A DNA stretch of 6,459 bases. Origin: Cyanobium sp. (GTDB taxonomy: Bacteria; Cyanobacteriota; Cyanobacteriia; PCC-6307; Cyanobiaceae). This document shows positions 5,299-6,459 of this stretch, one piece after another. Under the pieces are notes generated by a model. It was not told the DNA's origin. It saw nothing but the letters and a program-made list of their open reading frames with translations, and did no database searches. The first letter of the stretch is position 1. Each line of letters begins with the position of its first letter. Made by a program: the position numbers and the translations under genes. Where the stretch lies: NCBI GenBank assembly GCA_014191535.1, contig BJHC01000085.1, positions 1-6,459 on the forward strand, in the 5' to 3' direction.

Positions 5299-6099
5299 TC
5301 AGGCCAGCAGCCCTTCATCCACCAGCGTCTGCAGCCGCTCCAGCACCAGCGGATCCTCGAGCTGTTCCAGGGCCAAACGGGCCTCATCCCGCACCGCCAG
5401 GTCGCCGTCCTGGAGCATCGCCGCCAGCAGCGCCTCCACCACCTCCTGCTGGCGGGGGGCCACCAGGTCGCCGTAGAGGCGCCCCAACGACCAGGCGCTG
5501 TTGCTGCGCACCGCCGCCTCGCTGTCAATGCGCAGGGCCAGCAGCAGTTGCCCCGCCGCCTGGTCCGCCTTGGCCAGGCCCGTGGAGCCCGCATCCGCCA
5601 GGGCACTGGCGGCCCAGAGCCGCACGGCGGCGATGTCGGTTTCCAGGGCCCGGATCAAGGGGTTCATCACCGGAGCATCGGGGTAGCTGCTCAGGCTCCA
5701 GGCCACCGCCTTGCGCACATAGCCGTTGCTGTCGTTCTGCAGCAGCGCCAGCAGGGGGGTGATGGCCTGCAGGTCGGGGTTGCGGCCGAGGGCATACACC
5801 GCGCTCATGCGCAGGATCGGACAGCTCGCCTCCAACAACGGCAACAGCAGGGCCGGAGCCCGGGGGTCCCGGTGTTCGCAGAAGATGCGCAGCCCCTGCA
5901 TGCAGTCCTCATGGCTGCCCTTGAGCAGCTGCAGGCCCAGGTCGCATTCCGCCGCCACATCCGCCAACGCCGCCTCGGACGCCTCGAGCTCATCGAGGGG
6001 ATCCCCCAGCAGCTCCTCCGCCAGCTCCCGGGCGAGCATCTCCGGATCGAGCGCCAACTCGGCCGGGCTCTGCGAAAACTCGGGGAACGGGCCAGTCAT
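5299..6099 (-). CDS. HEAT-repeat protein
   Basis: A 266-residue all-helical scaffold protein. An acidic N-terminal helix region (about 16-75, rich in Glu, Asp, Leu and Ala) precedes about five HEAT-type helical pairs at roughly 80-108 (ASCPILRMSAVYALG), 112-140 (GYVRKAVAWSLSSY), 144-171 (AAVRLWAASALADA), 181-210 (AAVRSNSAWSLGRL) and 219-247 (LAVRDEARLALEQL). Each carries the 'VR..A..ALG' pattern of the PBS-lyase-like HEAT subgroup also found in CpcE/CpcF bilin lyases. It is not recognisably CpcE or CpcF, and HEAT repeats mainly indicate protein binding. The ATG at 6099 is preferred over an upstream in-frame start at 6210 because the extension is Arg/Pro-rich, unlike the rest, and would overlap the neighbouring gene's end. 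It precedes DUF2997 in the minus-strand run. Confidence 0.88.
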   Translation of the reverse strand: MTGPFPEFSQSPAELALDPEMLARELAEELLGDPLDELEASEAALADVAAECDLGLQLLKGSHEDCMQGLRIFCEHRDPRAPALLLPLLEASCPILRMSAVYALGRNPDLQAITPLLALLQNDSNGYVRKAVAWSLSSYPDAPVMNPLIRALETDIAAVRLWAASALADAGSTGLAKADQAAGQLLLALRIDSEAAVRSNSAWSLGRLYGDLVAPRQQEVVEALLAAMLQDGDLAVRDEARLALEQLEDPLVLERLQTLVDEGLLA

Positions 6100-6152
6100 G
6101 GGCCGATCGTAAAAGCCGGCCGCGGATTCAACCCGGATCCGGCGGCGACCAA

Positions 6153-6170
6153 CCCGATCAGTTGATCGGG
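6153..6170. terminator. Perfect 8-bp dyad over the stop codon of the small membrane protein gene
   Basis: CCCGATCA (6153-6160) and TGATCGGG (6163-6170) are exact inverted copies two bases apart. The minus-strand stop codon (6158-6160) is inside it. RNA from the minus strand would form a compact hairpin right at the end of the small membrane protein gene, 53 nt before the HEAT gene start. Only two T residues follow, so it is not a textbook terminator; attenuation, mRNA 3'-end protection or a protein-binding operator are equally possible. Confidence 0.35.
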
Positions 6171-6364
6171 GCCGGGGCGGCCATGTCACCCGGCAACCAG
6201 ATGCGGGCACTCACGGCGAACAACGCCAGACCAAACAGCAGCACGATGGCCGCCGGCAACAGGGTGGAGCGGAAGAACTGCACGGGCCTCAGCGGCGGAA
6301 CCCCCAGTCTGGCGCGCCTAGCCTGCCGCCGATCCCAATTTGCCGCTGCGGCACCTCCGTCCAT
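6158..6364 (-). CDS. Small single-pass membrane protein, start uncertain
   Basis: As drawn from the ATG at 6364 the product has 68 residues: an Arg-rich N-terminus, RPVQFFRST, one transmembrane helix (about 35-53, LLPAAIVLLFGLALFAVSA) and a short tail RIWLPGDMAAPAPIN. The positive charges before the helix and few after it suggest a cytoplasmic N-terminus. I do not recognise the family. The first 27 codons look less coding than the rest: AGG, AGA and AGG arginine codons cluster in about a dozen codons and the DNA there is less GC-biased. A GTG at 6283, preceded by GAGG three bases upstream, would give a 41-residue protein beginning at VQFFRST and leave 6284-6362 as an intergenic promoter region. 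The C-terminal half is likely real. Confidence 0.65.
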   Translation of the reverse strand: MDGGAAAANWDRRQARRARLGVPPLRPVQFFRSTLLPAAIVLLFGLALFAVSARIWLPGDMAAPAPIN

Positions 6365-6459
6365 GGCCCAACCGCAGCCCCCAGCCGGCGAACCATCCCG
6401 GGCCCCATGGCGCCGGCCGGGGGCGATCAGCGCCGAGGGGTTCGCCAGCGGCGCCCCCA
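6363..6459 (+). CDS. Possible start of a divergent gene, truncated by the window edge
   Basis: An open frame from the ATG at 6363 runs to the end of the window (32 codons). It gives MAQPQPPAGEPSRAPWRRPG and then AISAEGFASGAP, a Pro/Ala/Arg-rich stretch like the disordered N-termini common in high-GC genomes. I do not recognise it. No ribosome-binding site is seen, and its ATG overlaps the ATG drawn for the minus-strand gene inside CCATGG. With so little sequence, a chance frame cannot be excluded; another plus-strand ATG at 6407 in a different frame is also open. Confidence 0.3.
   Translation, partial: MAQPQPPAGEPSRAPWRRPGAISAEGFASGAP

Noticed and set aside
5299..6099. Assignment of the HEAT-repeat protein as a phycobilin lyase CpcE or CpcF
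   Set aside because: Only the generic HEAT pattern is shared; no phycobiliprotein genes are nearby and the N-terminal acidic region differs from what I know of CpcE/CpcF.
5548..6165. A 205-codon plus-strand frame opposite the HEAT-repeat gene
   Set aside because: Gln/Arg/Gly-rich antisense shadow of the repeated helices; no recognisable domain.
1..6459. CRISPR arrays, tRNA genes, insertion sequences, phage or defence genes
   Set aside because: No spaced direct repeats, cloverleaf-like sequence, transposase or integrase motifs were seen on either strand.

Overview
The window looks like chromosomal DNA from a high-GC unicellular picocyanobacterium of the Synechococcus/Cyanobium type. Three things point there. 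It carries families largely confined to cyanobacteria and plastids (Ycf35/DUF1257, DUF2997, DUF3143, and a DnaJ-associated type of single-cluster ferredoxin). RsmG has the wording of cyanobacterial RsmG. Three copies of the cyanobacterial HIP1 octamer GCGATCGC occur (2658, 3687, 4991). There is no transposase, integrase, CRISPR array, tRNA or rRNA, and coding density is very high. This is an ordinary conserved chromosomal region rather than an obvious island.

Layout, left to right. (1) Positions 1-1062, plus strand: the end of a biotin operon, with the C-terminus of a BioC-like methyltransferase, then bioD joined by ATGA, then a 56-residue one-pass membrane protein joined by TGATG. (2) Positions 1094-2189, minus strand: a membrane-anchored J-domain protein, a DUF3143 protein whose start lies 74 nt inside the J-domain gene, and an unrecognised 98-residue protein. 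(3) Positions 2246-2995, plus strand: rsmG, divergent from the J-domain gene across 56 bp and abutting the next gene stop codon to stop codon. (4) Positions 2996-6364, minus strand: a probable co-transcribed run reading small membrane protein, HEAT-repeat protein, DUF2997, Ycf35, [4Fe-4S] ferredoxin, aldo/keto reductase. (5) The right edge may hold the first 32 codons of a divergent plus-strand gene.

The part most worth attention is DUF2997-Ycf35-ferredoxin-aldo/keto reductase. Two of its three junctions are one-base TGATG overlaps, so the products are probably made together. The reductase resembles the COG1453 class, whose members usually carry their own C-terminal Fe-S domain. Here that domain seems to be kept in shape but has no cysteines, and a separate ferredoxin gene sits immediately upstream. 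This suggests, but does not prove, a redox complex of unknown substrate that includes Ycf35 and DUF2997.

All family assignments are from recognition of the translated sequence; no database search was run.
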